Shown one piece after another: positions 7,710 to 16,369 of a stretch of 64,000 nucleotides of DNA. The notes beneath the pieces are model-generated. The model had not been told where the DNA came from. It was given only the letters and a program-made list of their open reading frames with translations, and made no database searches. Within the stretch, counting starts at the first letter, position 1, and every line of letters starts with the position of its first letter. The position numbers were made by a program, and so were the translations under genes. Source of the DNA: CAVZYN01 sp963779515 (GTDB lineage Bacteria > Pseudomonadota > Alphaproteobacteria > Rhizobiales > Hyphomicrobiaceae); contig CAVZYN010000018.1 of the NCBI GenBank assembly GCA_963779515.1, positions 310,001-374,000 on the forward strand, read 5' to 3'.

Positions 7710-8207
7710 ATGACGATCAAGGTTGGCGACCGCCTGCCGGAGACCACATTCACGACCATGACGGCCGAAGGTCCCAAGCCCATGAGCACGGCGGACGTTT
7801 TCAACGGCAAGAATGTCGCGCTGTTCGCGGTGCCAGGCGCTTATACGCCCACATGCCACAAGCAGCACATGCCGGGTTTCGTCGAGCGCGTCGCCGAATT
7901 GAAGACGAAGGGCTTCGACACCATCGCCTGCACGTCGGTCAACGATGTCTTTGTTCTGACCCAGTGGTCGAAAGATAGCGGTGCCGACGGCAAGGTCGTG
8001 ATGCTCGCTGACGGCAGCGCCGACTTCGCCAAGAAGCTCGGTCTCGAGATCGATCTCAATGCGCGTGGCCTCGGCGTACGCTCTAAACGCTACTCCATGG
8101 CGGTCGACAATGGCGTCGTGAAGGTCTTGAACGTCGAAGAGGCACCACCCCAACACGACAAGTCGAGCGCGGCGACGTTATGCTCGCAGATCGATCGGTC
8201 GCTTTAA
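7710..8207 (+). CDS. Peroxiredoxin of the Prx5 group
   Basis: 165 residues from ATG 7710, chosen because AAGGAGAT lies 8 bases upstream and MTIKVGDRLPETTF is the usual family start. The peroxidatic Cys is at about residue 49 in PGAYTPTCHKQHMPGF, with the family T-x-x-C spacing. A further Cys lies near the C-terminus (ATLCSQID). It reduces H2O2 and alkyl hydroperoxides using thiol reductants in the cytosol. Its stop overlaps the stop of the convergent ispE. Confidence 0.93.
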   Translation: MTIKVGDRLPETTFTTMTAEGPKPMSTADVFNGKNVALFAVPGAYTPTCHKQHMPGFVERVAELKTKGFDTIACTSVNDVFVLTQWSKDSGADGKVVMLADGSADFAKKLGLEIDLNARGLGVRSKRYSMAVDNGVVKVLNVEEAPPQHDKSSAATLCSQIDRSL

Positions 8208-9080
8208 CCGAGCATCGTTGCAATCACCCACCAGTCGGGACGAGCGGCCGCGATCTCAGCGGCCGCTTTCTTTGCATGTGCTTCGGTCGGGTACAGCGCG
8301 AAGCAGCTGGGTCCGGCGCCCGACAGACGCACGGCCGTCACACCTTCTGAAACACGCAGCACGTCCAAAATAGCATCGGCTTGCGGCATCAACGATCTTG
8401 CCGCCGGTTCGAGATCGTTTTGGCCGCGTGCAATGATCTCGGCAATCGCCATCGCGCCGGCAGCCTCTGGCCGCGGACGAAAACCTGGCGGCAGCTGACG
8501 CGCGCCGAGTGCAGAAAAAATGCGCGCGGTCTTGCCATGCGGAACCGCACTCTTCGGCGCATTCACGATGACAGCAGCCACGGGCGCGAAGGCCTCGAGC
8601 AAATCGATCTTTTCCCCCGTCCCGCGCATGCGCGCGGCCCGGCTCACCATGCACACGGGCACATCGGCGCCAAGCCCCGTGGCCAACGCTTGCCAATTGA
8701 CGCCGTCGCAGGAGTCTCCGGTTGGCCTGCTTAATGAGCCGCAGCAGCGCCGCGGCGTCGGCCGAACCGCCGCCAAGTCCGGCCGCAACCGGAATCTCCT
8801 TGACCAGCGAGACCGCCCCGAGGCTGAGTTTCGGATAGTGTTCGGCGACAAGCGCGAGCGTCTTGTCGAGCAGGTTTGCGCCTGTGAGCGCGGTGGCGAA
8901 CGGGCCCGTGACGTTGACGCGCGGCGGCGCACCGACCGTCAGCACCAGACGATCACCCTCGTCCGCGAACACGACGAGACTGTCGAGCTCATGATAGCCG
9001 TCGGACCGGCGGCCATGAATCTTGAGCGTGAGATTGACCTTGATCCGGGCGATATCCTTGAGCACCGTCACGGCTGTCAA
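8204..9080 (-). pseudogene. ispE: 4-diphosphocytidyl-2-C-methyl-D-erythritol kinase, frameshifted
   Basis: The first part (from ATG 9080) has the GHMP-kinase start ARIKVNLTLKIHGRR and the ATP loop IPVAAGLGGGSADAAALLRL. Around 8700-8730 the frame breaks. The second part, read one frame over, continues VNWQALATGLGADVPVCM and ends with AVRLSGAGPSCFALY and WWVIATMLG. Joining the two gives a normal-length IspE, which acts in the methylerythritol-phosphate route to isoprenoids. A single extra base near CGACGGCGTC would explain the break. IspE is normally essential, so a sequencing error is likely. A terminator-like hairpin separates it from the upstream TPR gene. Confidence 0.85.
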
Positions 9081-9091
9081 CTCTCAAAACG

Positions 9092-9123
9092 AAAACGCGC
9101 GCACTATCCTGTACGCGCGTTTT
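9092..9123 (-). terminator. Hairpin between the TPR gene and ispE
   Basis: AAAACGCGCG pairs with CGCGCGTTTT (10 bp, 12-nt loop). It sits in the gap between the TPR stop and the ispE start, so it should end or attenuate the TPR transcript. Confidence 0.6.
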
Positions 9124-9152
9124 GATCAAAGGGCCATCGCCGGATCACTGGC

Positions 9153-10997
9153 TCACTGCACCGACTGGCTCGGCGCCGCCTTGTTCTCGGTCCGCTTCTT
9201 GGGAACCTCGATGCGCAGAACTTCCTTGGTCGGCCGTACCGGGCCTCGCACCACCAGCGCCGGAAGTCCCTTGTCGAGCTTCTTGCGGATTTTCTCGCCG
9301 TCGTCGGATTCTGGCTTCAGCGTCAGAGCCTGCTCCCACTGGAACCGCGCTTCACGCTCGCGGCCGATTCGCCAGAGCGCGTCACCAAGATGGTCATTCA
9401 GCACCGGATCCTCGGGCCGCAGTTCCACCGCCCGCTCGAGATGCTTCACTGCTTCCTTGTAGTTTCCGAGCCGGTACTGCGCCCAGCCGAGGCTGTCGAC
9501 GATATATCCATCATCGGGTTTTGCTTTGACCGCTTTCTCGATCATCGCCAATCCTTCCTTCAGGTTGCGATTCTGATCGATCCAGGAATAGCCGAGGTAG
9601 TTGAGGATCAAGGGTTGATCCGGTGCGAGCTTCAGCGCGGTCTTGAGATCCGTTTCCGCCTGCGGCCATTTCTTGAGCCGCTCGTAAGACGTTCCGCGCG
9701 CATAGTAAAACTGCCAGTGCTTCGGCTGCGGCTTGCCGAGGATCGCAATCGCGCGGTTGTAGTACTCGACGGCATCGGCGTAGCGCTTGTGGCCGCGCAT
9801 GATGCTGCCGAGCGCGTCCAACGCCTTCACATCTTGCGGTTCGCGTTTGGCGATCGTCTCCAGCAAGGTCTTGGCTTCTTCGACGCGCTCGAGCTGGTTG
9901 AGGTTCAGCGCCTTGCGGATTTCGACGCTCGTCTCGAGTGGCGATCCCTTGGGGATCTTGTCGTAGGCGGCAATCGCCGCGTCGTATCGCTTGGTGCCTT
10001 CGTGCACATGCGCCAGCGTCGCCAGCGCGAACGGGAAATCCGGCTGCATGTAGAGCGCGAGCTGCAGATAGACCGCGCCGACGCCGCTCTCGCTCGAAAG
10101 CGCTTCGCCGAGGCTGTAGAACACTTCCGCCAAGCCTTCGGACGGTTGTGTGATCAGCAGCGGTGTACGTGCGCCGCCATCGACTTGCTCGCGCAGCGCG
10201 CGCGCCATTGGATGGCTCTCGCCCTGCAGCCGCTCGATGTGACCTTGCAGCACGCTCTGCGCCAGCTTGGTGTCGCCCATGTTTGCCGCGTGACGCGCGA
10301 AGGCGAGCGTGTACCGCAGCGTTCTCGGATCCGCCTTGTAGATTCGCTCGAATGATGCGCGCGCGTCCTGCCGCCGTCCCGCGATGTCGCTCACCAGGCC
10401 CTTGTGGTAGCGAAAGAACGGCTGCGCCCAATCCGGTTGCTTGGGTTGCTCCAAGAGATCGATCGCGTCTTTGGATTTATTGTCGGCGCTCTTGATCCAT
10501 GCGCGCGCCAAGTTGGAGGTCAGATCTCCGATGGGATTGCCGCCAGTGGCTTGGAAGTGCGCCTCTGCTTCGGTAAAGCGGCCCTTCTTGAACTCCGTCA
10601 GTCCCAGCAGAAACCGCGCGACGCGATGCCCTTGCTGCGTCTTGATCAATTGCTCGGCGAGCGGGATCGCGCGGGCCCAATTGCCCTCCGTGATTTCCAT
10701 CATGAACGTCTGCTCGACGATGGCGTCGTTGCCGGGATCGGCCTTAAGCGCGCGGTCGTAGAACCGGGCGGCGGCTTCGGTATCGCTGTGGCTGCGTGCG
10801 ACGCGTCCGGCAAGGTAGCTGCCGAGCTGCGATCGCGTCACGATTCTTTCAAACGGCACAGGCGCGGCGGCGGGATCCGCGGCCCACCCAGCGATCGACA
10901 GTCCGGTCGCTAGCGCCATCCCGCCGGCCAGCAAGCCCAGGATCGCGGCGGCGTGCATCAGCGGCGATCTGCGGTGAGGCATGGAACGATGAGGCAT
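9153..10997 (-). CDS. Exported tetratricopeptide-repeat protein
   Basis: 614 residues. The start is set at ATG 10997, which has GGAAGAGG upstream; an in-frame start 33 nt earlier is possible. A signal or anchor helix (AAAILGLLAGGMALATGL) is followed by about a dozen TPR-like helical pairs spread over residues 60-560, for example YYNRAIAI, ALKLAPDQPLILNYLGYSWID and HLERAVELRPEDPVLNDHLGDALWRIG. TPR proteins are scaffolds for protein complexes; this type is commonly found just upstream of ispE in Hyphomicrobiales. Likely periplasmic. No enzymatic motif is seen. Confidence 0.85.
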   Translation of the reverse strand: MPHRSMPHRRSPLMHAAAILGLLAGGMALATGLSIAGWAADPAAAPVPFERIVTRSQLGSYLAGRVARSHSDTEAAARFYDRALKADPGNDAIVEQTFMMEITEGNWARAIPLAEQLIKTQQGHRVARFLLGLTEFKKGRFTEAEAHFQATGGNPIGDLTSNLARAWIKSADNKSKDAIDLLEQPKQPDWAQPFFRYHKGLVSDIAGRRQDARASFERIYKADPRTLRYTLAFARHAANMGDTKLAQSVLQGHIERLQGESHPMARALREQVDGGARTPLLITQPSEGLAEVFYSLGEALSSESGVGAVYLQLALYMQPDFPFALATLAHVHEGTKRYDAAIAAYDKIPKGSPLETSVEIRKALNLNQLERVEEAKTLLETIAKREPQDVKALDALGSIMRGHKRYADAVEYYNRAIAILGKPQPKHWQFYYARGTSYERLKKWPQAETDLKTALKLAPDQPLILNYLGYSWIDQNRNLKEGLAMIEKAVKAKPDDGYIVDSLGWAQYRLGNYKEAVKHLERAVELRPEDPVLNDHLGDALWRIGREREARFQWEQALTLKPESDDGEKIRKKLDKGLPALVVRGPVRPTKEVLRIEVPKKRTENKAAPSQSVQ

Positions 10998-11461
10998 GGG
11001 ACCTCTTCCTGGCAAGCCATTGGCTCGCATTTGATTCTGATGGCTGACGCTAACAAAAACGGTTGGCCCGGGCGACTTTAATCACGGCAGTCCACCGGTA
11101 TGAAGCGGCGAGTCTCACAGGTCCATTCAGTAACACGCTGAAAAAGCACAAGTTCCCTCATCTCATCGCGCGATCGCGGCGCCATCGCCGACTTTGGGTG
11201 CCACCCCGCTCCAGGATCATCCGTGCCTATCGAGATAGTGGGCCCGAATTGCGGCAGCAATGCTCGCATCGAGTAACTTGAGTATTCGCGCCACAGCCTG
11301 CAAGTGGGGGCAAACTGAACATTGGTTTTTCGGGTCGGCCGTCAACGATCGGCCGTGGGCGCCGGTTAAGAGCATATTAACCAGCTTGCCGTAACCATCG
11401 GATCGAAGACATTGATGCCCAGGATTTGTGCGCTGTCGACGGGCCTTGCGGAGCCGATCCG
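10998..11461. other. Intergenic region with CtrA-type site
   Basis: 464 bp between the divergent TPR and lipoprotein genes. Apart from the CtrA-type box at 11364-11382 I see no convincing gene; short frames here lack ribosome binding sites. Confidence 0.4.
11364..11382 (+). promoter_or_regulatory. CtrA-type binding site (TTAA-N7-TTAA)
   Basis: GGTTAA-GAGCATA-TTAACC gives a perfect TTAA (11366-11369), 7-bp spacer, TTAA (11377-11380), embedded in a 6-bp inverted repeat. This is the consensus for the alphaproteobacterial cell-cycle regulator CtrA. It lies about 80 bp upstream of the lipoprotein start. Confidence 0.6.
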
Positions 11462-12787
11462 ATGCGCACTGCCGTGGGCAAATCCAGGCCACTCATTTTT
11501 TCGTTGCTCGCCAGCGGTCTGCTGAGCGGCTGCAATTTCCACGCAAGTCACGACATCGGCCATCGGCACATGTCGATCAAGGACGGCCCAGCCGAATCGG
11601 TCCGCGCCTTCCCATTGATCAAAACGTCTGCCCGCGAACCGGTGCCCTCGCCCGAACGCGCGCGCATGCCGGTGCCCAAGCGCATCGCCGCCGTGTCGAA
11701 GACCGAGCCATTGCCAGCCCCGCCCAAGACCGCGCGGAACGAGCCACCCGTCTACATCGGAACCCCATCGGGCGAGCGCCGGATTGAAACTCCGCCTGCC
11801 GCCGTGCCGCCACCCGCGCTGATCCGCCCTGCCGGCGAGCCGAAGGCCGTCGAGCAAAAACCCATCATGCAGTCCTCGCCTCCGGCAGTGATCGCACGAC
11901 CCGCACAGCGCGTGACCGAGCAGCCGGTCACGCCGCCTGTGGTGGCCGCGCCCGCGCCGGCCGTCCAGGCCGCACCGCCCGCGGCGCCAGCGCAGAAGTC
12001 CGTCAACGTTGTGGTGCCGCCGCTCCCCTTCGTGGTGCCGTTGCCACCGCCGCCACCGGCCGCGCCAAAAGCTGCCGCCGCACCAGTCCAGATCACCGTG
12101 GTCGCGGCGGCGCCGCCATCGGCTCCAGCGCTCGCACCCGTCGCCGCGCCGTCGCAGCAGCCCGTGCTGGTGATGCCGCCGCCTGTTGTCGCGCCAGCCG
12201 CGCCGCAAGCCGCGCTCGTCGTGCCAAAGGCGCCAGAACGTCCCGCCGCCGCGCCGATCGAACCCGTGCGTAAGGCCGCCCGCTTGTCGGAACCTCCGGT
12301 ACAGCTCCCAGCACAGCTCCCAGTGCAGCCGAAAGCGGCAACGCCCGCAGCCTCCGTGGCCGAGCCCAAAGCCGAGCCAAAGCCCGCAGCCAAGGTCGAA
12401 ACGAAGTCCGAGCAACAGATCGCATCTGCTGCCAGCATCATCAAGCAAGTCCCGGCGCCGCAGCCGCAGTCGAAGACCATTGCTTTGCCGCCGAAGAACG
12501 CGCCCGAAGAACTGATCGACCGTGCAAGCCTGCTGTTGAGCGTCGGCAACGTCGCCTCTGCCCGCGATCTTCTGAATGAGGCTGCCCGCGGCGGTAACAC
12601 CAACGCGCTCGTCGAACTCGGCGGATCCTACGATCCGGTCGCCTTGAACAAGTTCGTCGCAGTCCCCGCCGCCGCCGCCGATCCGCAGCGTGCGATGGGC
12701 TACTATGAGCAGGCGGCCGCCAAGGGCTCCGATGTCGCCAAAGCCCGCATCGAGGCGCTCAAAGCGCACGTCGCCAAAGCGAAGTGA
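11462..12787 (+). CDS. Pro/Ala-rich lipoprotein with C-terminal Sel1-like repeats
   Basis: 441 residues from ATG 11462, preceded by GGAG. The N-terminus (MRTAVGKSRPLIFSLLASG then LLSGC) is a lipoprotein signal with the lipobox Cys at residue 24. A very long Pro/Ala/Val-rich disordered stretch (about 60-345) would span periplasm or peptidoglycan. The last 90 residues (LIDRASLLLSVGNVASARDL, then AMGYYEQAAAKGSDVAKARI) look like Sel1/TPR-type helical repeats. A CtrA-type site upstream suggests cell-cycle control, for instance a role in division or the envelope; that role is inference. Confidence 0.75.
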   Translation: MRTAVGKSRPLIFSLLASGLLSGCNFHASHDIGHRHMSIKDGPAESVRAFPLIKTSAREPVPSPERARMPVPKRIAAVSKTEPLPAPPKTARNEPPVYIGTPSGERRIETPPAAVPPPALIRPAGEPKAVEQKPIMQSSPPAVIARPAQRVTEQPVTPPVVAAPAPAVQAAPPAAPAQKSVNVVVPPLPFVVPLPPPPPAAPKAAAAPVQITVVAAAPPSAPALAPVAAPSQQPVLVMPPPVVAPAAPQAALVVPKAPERPAAAPIEPVRKAARLSEPPVQLPAQLPVQPKAATPAASVAEPKAEPKPAAKVETKSEQQIASAASIIKQVPAPQPQSKTIALPPKNAPEELIDRASLLLSVGNVASARDLLNEAARGGNTNALVELGGSYDPVALNKFVAVPAAAADPQRAMGYYEQAAAKGSDVAKARIEALKAHVAKAK

Positions 12788-12822
12788 TGCGAACCGAAGC
12801 AATGGGTGCGGCGCGCGGCGGC

Positions 12823-13804
12823 TCAAGCCAGCGCCGCTTTCAGCGCCGCCGCCGATTGCGCGACCGCGAGGTTCGCCTCCCGGATGATCCGGCCCATGGT
12901 GATGAAGCCGTGGATCTGGCCCGGATAATGCCGGTGCTCGATCTTCACGCCTGACACCTTGAGTCGGTCTGCGAAGTCGAAGCATTCATCGACCAGCACG
13001 TCATGCCCCGCCGTGACCATGAAGGCCGGCGGCAGCTTCCTGAGGTTGGGCGCCGACAGCGGCGAGGCGCGCCAGTCCGCCCAAGCATTGTCGTCTCCGA
13101 GATAATGCCCGCGGAACCACTTCATAGACCGGGCGCGTCAGCGGCAACTGCCCGCCATGCTCGGCGTACGACATCTGGGTCATCGAGAAATCCGTCGCGG
13201 GATAAATCAGCAGCTGGAAAGCAATTTTGGGCGCACCCGCATCGCGCGCCATCAGCGATGCAACGATCGCGAGATTGCCGCCCGCGCTGTCACCGCCGAC
13301 GGCGATGCGATCCGGATCGATACCAAATTGCGCAGCTTTCGACACGATCCAGCGCGTCGCCGCGAACGCGTCATCGACGGCGGCGGGAAAACGATGCTCG
13401 GGCGCGAGCCGGTAGTCGACGGCGATCACCACCACGCCGGATTGCTCGGCGAGCTGGCGGCAGAGCACATCGTGACTGTCGAGATCGCCAATCACCCAGC
13501 CGCCGCCGTGGAAGTAGACGAGTGCCGGTTGCAGGACAGCGCTCTGTGTGGCGTTGGCCCGGTAGAGCCGCGCGCGGATCGCACCGGCCGGTCCTGGAAT
13601 GTCGAGGTTGAGCACCTCCGCCAACTGCGGCGCATCGGGTTGCACGATGGCACGGCCGCGCAACGAGGCCGCGCGCGCCTCGACCGGCGTCAACGTGTCG
13701 TAGGGCGGCCGTCCGGCGGCATTGATCAGAAAGAGGACACGCTCGGCATCGGGATCGAGCCCTGTGCTGGCTTTGACTATCGGATCGTCGTTATCGTTGG
13801 TCAT
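12823..13804 (-). pseudogene. Alpha/beta-hydrolase, hormone-sensitive-lipase type, frameshifted
   Basis: From ATG 13804 (MTNDNDDPIV) the frame shows the oxyanion-hole motif YFHGGGWVIGDLDSHD and the nucleophile GDSAGGNLAI. It then breaks after QLPLTRPVY near 13125. The next frame continues KWFRGHYLGDD and supplies the acid (GHDVLVDECFDFADRL) and the catalytic His (QIHGFITMG). A single extra T (GTCTATGAAG against GTCATGAAG) would explain the break. When intact this would be a carboxylesterase of about 325 residues acting on short acyl esters. It could be an assembly error. Confidence 0.8.
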
Positions 13805-13902
13805 CGCATCCCCGGATGATGAGGGCCGCCGCCCCAAGTATGTTTCAATTGAGAATGTTTCGTTTGAGGGCGCGCGCAGCCCGTGCGTTGTTACGTTCGC
13901 CC

Positions 13903-15597
13903 CTACATCCCCGGATAATTGGGACCGCCGCCGCCTTCTGGCACGGTCCACGTGATATTTTGTGCAGGGTCCTTGATGTCGCAGGTTTTGCAGTGCACGC
14001 AGTTCTGCGCGTTGATCTGGAACCGCGAACGGCCATCGGCTTCGGTCACGATCTCATAGACGCCCGCCGGACAATAGCGCTGTGCCGGCTCTGCATACTC
14101 CGGCAGGTTGCGTGCGACAGGAATGCTCGGATCGGTGAGTCGCAGATGCGCTGGCTGGTCTTCCTCGTGGTTGGTCGCCGAGAATGAGACGTTGGTCAGC
14201 CGGTCGAACGTCAGCACGCCGTCGGCCTTGGGATATGCGATCGGCTTGGCATCGCGCGCAGACTTGAGGCCCGCATGGTCGGCCTTGCCGTGCTTCAGCG
14301 TGTAGCCGAGCCCTTTGCCCGGGATGATCGTGTTGAGCCACATATCAAGTCCGCCCAGAGGGATTCCAAGCGCCGTCCCGAACCGCGACCACAAGGGTTT
14401 TGCGTTGCGCACAGACTTCAAGTCTTTCGCGATCGGCCCGCTGCGCACGGCGACTTCGTAGCCGGCGAGCGTATCGTGCGCGCGGCCTGCGACCAGCGCA
14501 GCGAAGGCGGCGTCCGCCGCATGAATGCCCGAGAGGATCGCATTGTGGCTGCCCTTGATGCGCGGCACGTTGACGAAGCCCGCCGAGCATCCAGTCAGCA
14601 CGCCGCCTGGAAACGCCAGCGTTGGGATTGATTGCCAACCGCCTTCCGTGATCGCGCGTGCGCCATAGGCGATGCGCTTTCCGCCTTCGAGCGTGTCGCG
14701 AATGAGCGGATGCGTTTTGTAGCGCTGGAACTCGTCGTACGGCGACAAGTGCGGATTGTCGTAGTTGAGGTGCACGACAAAGCCGACCGAAACGAGATTT
14801 TTTCCATAGTGATAGAGGAACGACCCGCCGCCGGTGCGATTGTCGAGTGGCCACCCAAACGTGTGCTGCACAAGCCCAGGCTGATGCTTCTCCGGCTTGA
14901 TCTCCCACAGTTCCTTCATGCCGAGGCCGTATTTCTGCGGCTGCTTGCCCGCGTCGAGTTTGAATTTGGCGATCAACTGTTTCGCCAGCGAACCGCGCGC
15001 ACCCTCGGCAATGATCGTGTACTTGCCGCGCAATTCCATCCCGCGCGTGAAGCGATCAGACGGCGCGCCGTCCTTGCCGATGCCCATGTCGCCGGTCGCG
15101 ACGCCAACCACTTGGCCCTTGTCGTCATAGAGCACTTCGGCGGCGGCAAATCCCGGATAGACCTCGACACCAAGCTCGGTTGCGTGCTCGCCGAGCCATT
15201 TGCAGACAGCACCAAGACTACCGACATAGTTGCCGTGATTGTTCATCAGCGGCGGCAGACCGAAGTTCGGAAGTTTGAACTCGCCCGCCGGGCCCAGGAC
15301 ATAGAAGCGGTCGTCGGTGACCTGTGTCTCGAGCGGCGCGCCTTTGGTCTTCCAATCCGGGATCAGGCGATTGAGGCCGATCGGATCAATGACCGCACCC
15401 GACAGGATATGCGCGCCGACTTCCGAGCCCTTCTCGAGCAGCACGACCGAGATCTCGTGGTTGTTCTCCGCCGCCAGCTGTTTCAGGCGAATGGCCGTTG
15501 CGAGACCCGCGGGACCAGCCCCGACGATGACGACATCGAACTCCATCGCCTCCCGTGGCGGCAAGTCCGCGTCTTTGCCTTGGCCGTCGAGCGCCAT
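13903..15597 (-). CDS. Electron transfer flavoprotein-ubiquinone oxidoreductase
   Basis: 564 residues from ATG 15597, which has GGAGGAG upstream. The FAD-binding motif is FDVVIVGAGPAGLATAIRL at about residues 20-40. The C-terminal [4Fe-4S] ferredoxin-like segment has the spacing C-V-H-C-K-T-C (NAQNCVHCKTCDIKDP) and ends in PNYPGM. A conserved GxxSGxV-type stretch appears as VGAHILSGAVIDP. The enzyme passes electrons from reduced ETF (fatty acid and amino acid oxidation) to ubiquinone at the inner membrane. It is divergent from the UDG gene across a 770-bp gap. Confidence 0.96.
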   Translation of the reverse strand: MALDGQGKDADLPPREAMEFDVVIVGAGPAGLATAIRLKQLAAENNHEISVVLLEKGSEVGAHILSGAVIDPIGLNRLIPDWKTKGAPLETQVTDDRFYVLGPAGEFKLPNFGLPPLMNNHGNYVGSLGAVCKWLGEHATELGVEVYPGFAAAEVLYDDKGQVVGVATGDMGIGKDGAPSDRFTRGMELRGKYTIIAEGARGSLAKQLIAKFKLDAGKQPQKYGLGMKELWEIKPEKHQPGLVQHTFGWPLDNRTGGGSFLYHYGKNLVSVGFVVHLNYDNPHLSPYDEFQRYKTHPLIRDTLEGGKRIAYGARAITEGGWQSIPTLAFPGGVLTGCSAGFVNVPRIKGSHNAILSGIHAADAAFAALVAGRAHDTLAGYEVAVRSGPIAKDLKSVRNAKPLWSRFGTALGIPLGGLDMWLNTIIPGKGLGYTLKHGKADHAGLKSARDAKPIAYPKADGVLTFDRLTNVSFSATNHEEDQPAHLRLTDPSIPVARNLPEYAEPAQRYCPAGVYEIVTEADGRSRFQINAQNCVHCKTCDIKDPAQNITWTVPEGGGGPNYPGM

Positions 15598-15955
15598 GTC
15601 TCTGCTCCTCCCCGAGTTCCACGACTTCGATAGGTCGGCTCTGCCGTCTGCGTCAAGCAGCGGCACCTTTCGGTCCCTCTATCGCGCACACGCCACATCC
15701 CGCCGGCGCGCCGAAGGCGTGCCGGATGCGGCCACAAAAATAATCCCCGGGAGCGCGGGCACTGTCTTCACGCAGGCCCGGCGAACCGGACCCATCTATT
15801 TTTTTTGTGAGCGCGTCAACAGCGCCCGCGCCGGTCTTCATCCACGATCCAGGGGAAAGCGCTCAGCGTCTGTTGAATGCTGGTCTCCGCCCGTTCGGTC
15901 CAGCCAAAGGACTGGTACCGCGGACATGCACTGGATGAGCGCAGCACGACTCCCC

Positions 15956-16000
15956 GATCCTTGCGAACATGATCCTTGCGAACATGATCCTCGCGAACCC
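15956..16000. repeat. Triple 15-bp direct repeat
   Basis: GATCCTTGCGAACAT at 15956-15970 and 15971-15985, followed by a variant GATCCTCGCGAACCC at 15986-16000. The copies are tandem with no spacers, so this is not a CRISPR array. Confidence 0.7.
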
Positions 16001-16277
16001 GGGCAACAGACAAAGGTCTCCCATCACGCATGTCACCACCACGTGATAGCCTGGAATGTCGTTTCATCGCCTCCACGCGAACGCTGCGTGCTCGATGCGC
16101 GGCCAATGCGGCGAGGTGCATCTCGAAGGCGACAACCGGTTCCGCCCCATCTCAGATCGTTCAGCTGAAACGTCCCGGGGCCGGGCAGAATACCGCCACC
16201 ATGCCAGCCCACCCACAACCGCGCGACTAGGTACTTACCCGGGTTGACACCGTCGCAATCCCACCCACAGCCGTCAT

Positions 16278-16296
16278 GCCAGGCCTTGTGCCTGGC
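16278..16296. repeat. Palindromic extragenic element
   Basis: GCCAGGC-CTTGT-GCCTGGC, flanked by CCGTCAT and ACCCATACG. Palindromes of this make-up recur between genes in several Hyphomicrobiales genomes (recollection). Only one copy is seen here. Confidence 0.4.
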
Positions 16297-16369
16297 ACCC
16301 ATACGCCGTGCCGGAAGCGGCAAAGCAAGACGGGTTTCAATACTGACCATGGACGGTTAAACTCGCGTC

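Larger units (their letters stand above)
15598..16369. other. Long intergenic region with repeats
   Basis: 772 bp between ETF-QO and UDG. It holds a three-copy 15-bp direct repeat (15956-16000) and a palindromic element (16278-16296). Frames in it, such as 15816-16121 on the minus strand, have no signal, motif or ribosome binding site, and I do not call them genes. Confidence 0.4.

Noticed and set aside
9119..9130. FNR/FixK-type site (TTTGATCAAA)
   Set aside because: The half-sites lack the 4-bp spacer of the TTGAT-N4-ATCAA consensus, and it lies just past a terminator hairpin.
11366..12985. 539-residue minus-strand reading frame opposite the lipoprotein
   Set aside because: It is an Arg/Gly-rich shadow of the Pro/Ala-rich gene on the other strand and has no start signal.
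15956..16000. CRISPR array
   Set aside because: The three copies are directly adjacent without spacers and only 15 bp long.
15816..16121. 101-residue minus-strand frame in the long gap
   Set aside because: No ribosome binding site, no motif, and it is created by the repeated 15-mer in the sequence.
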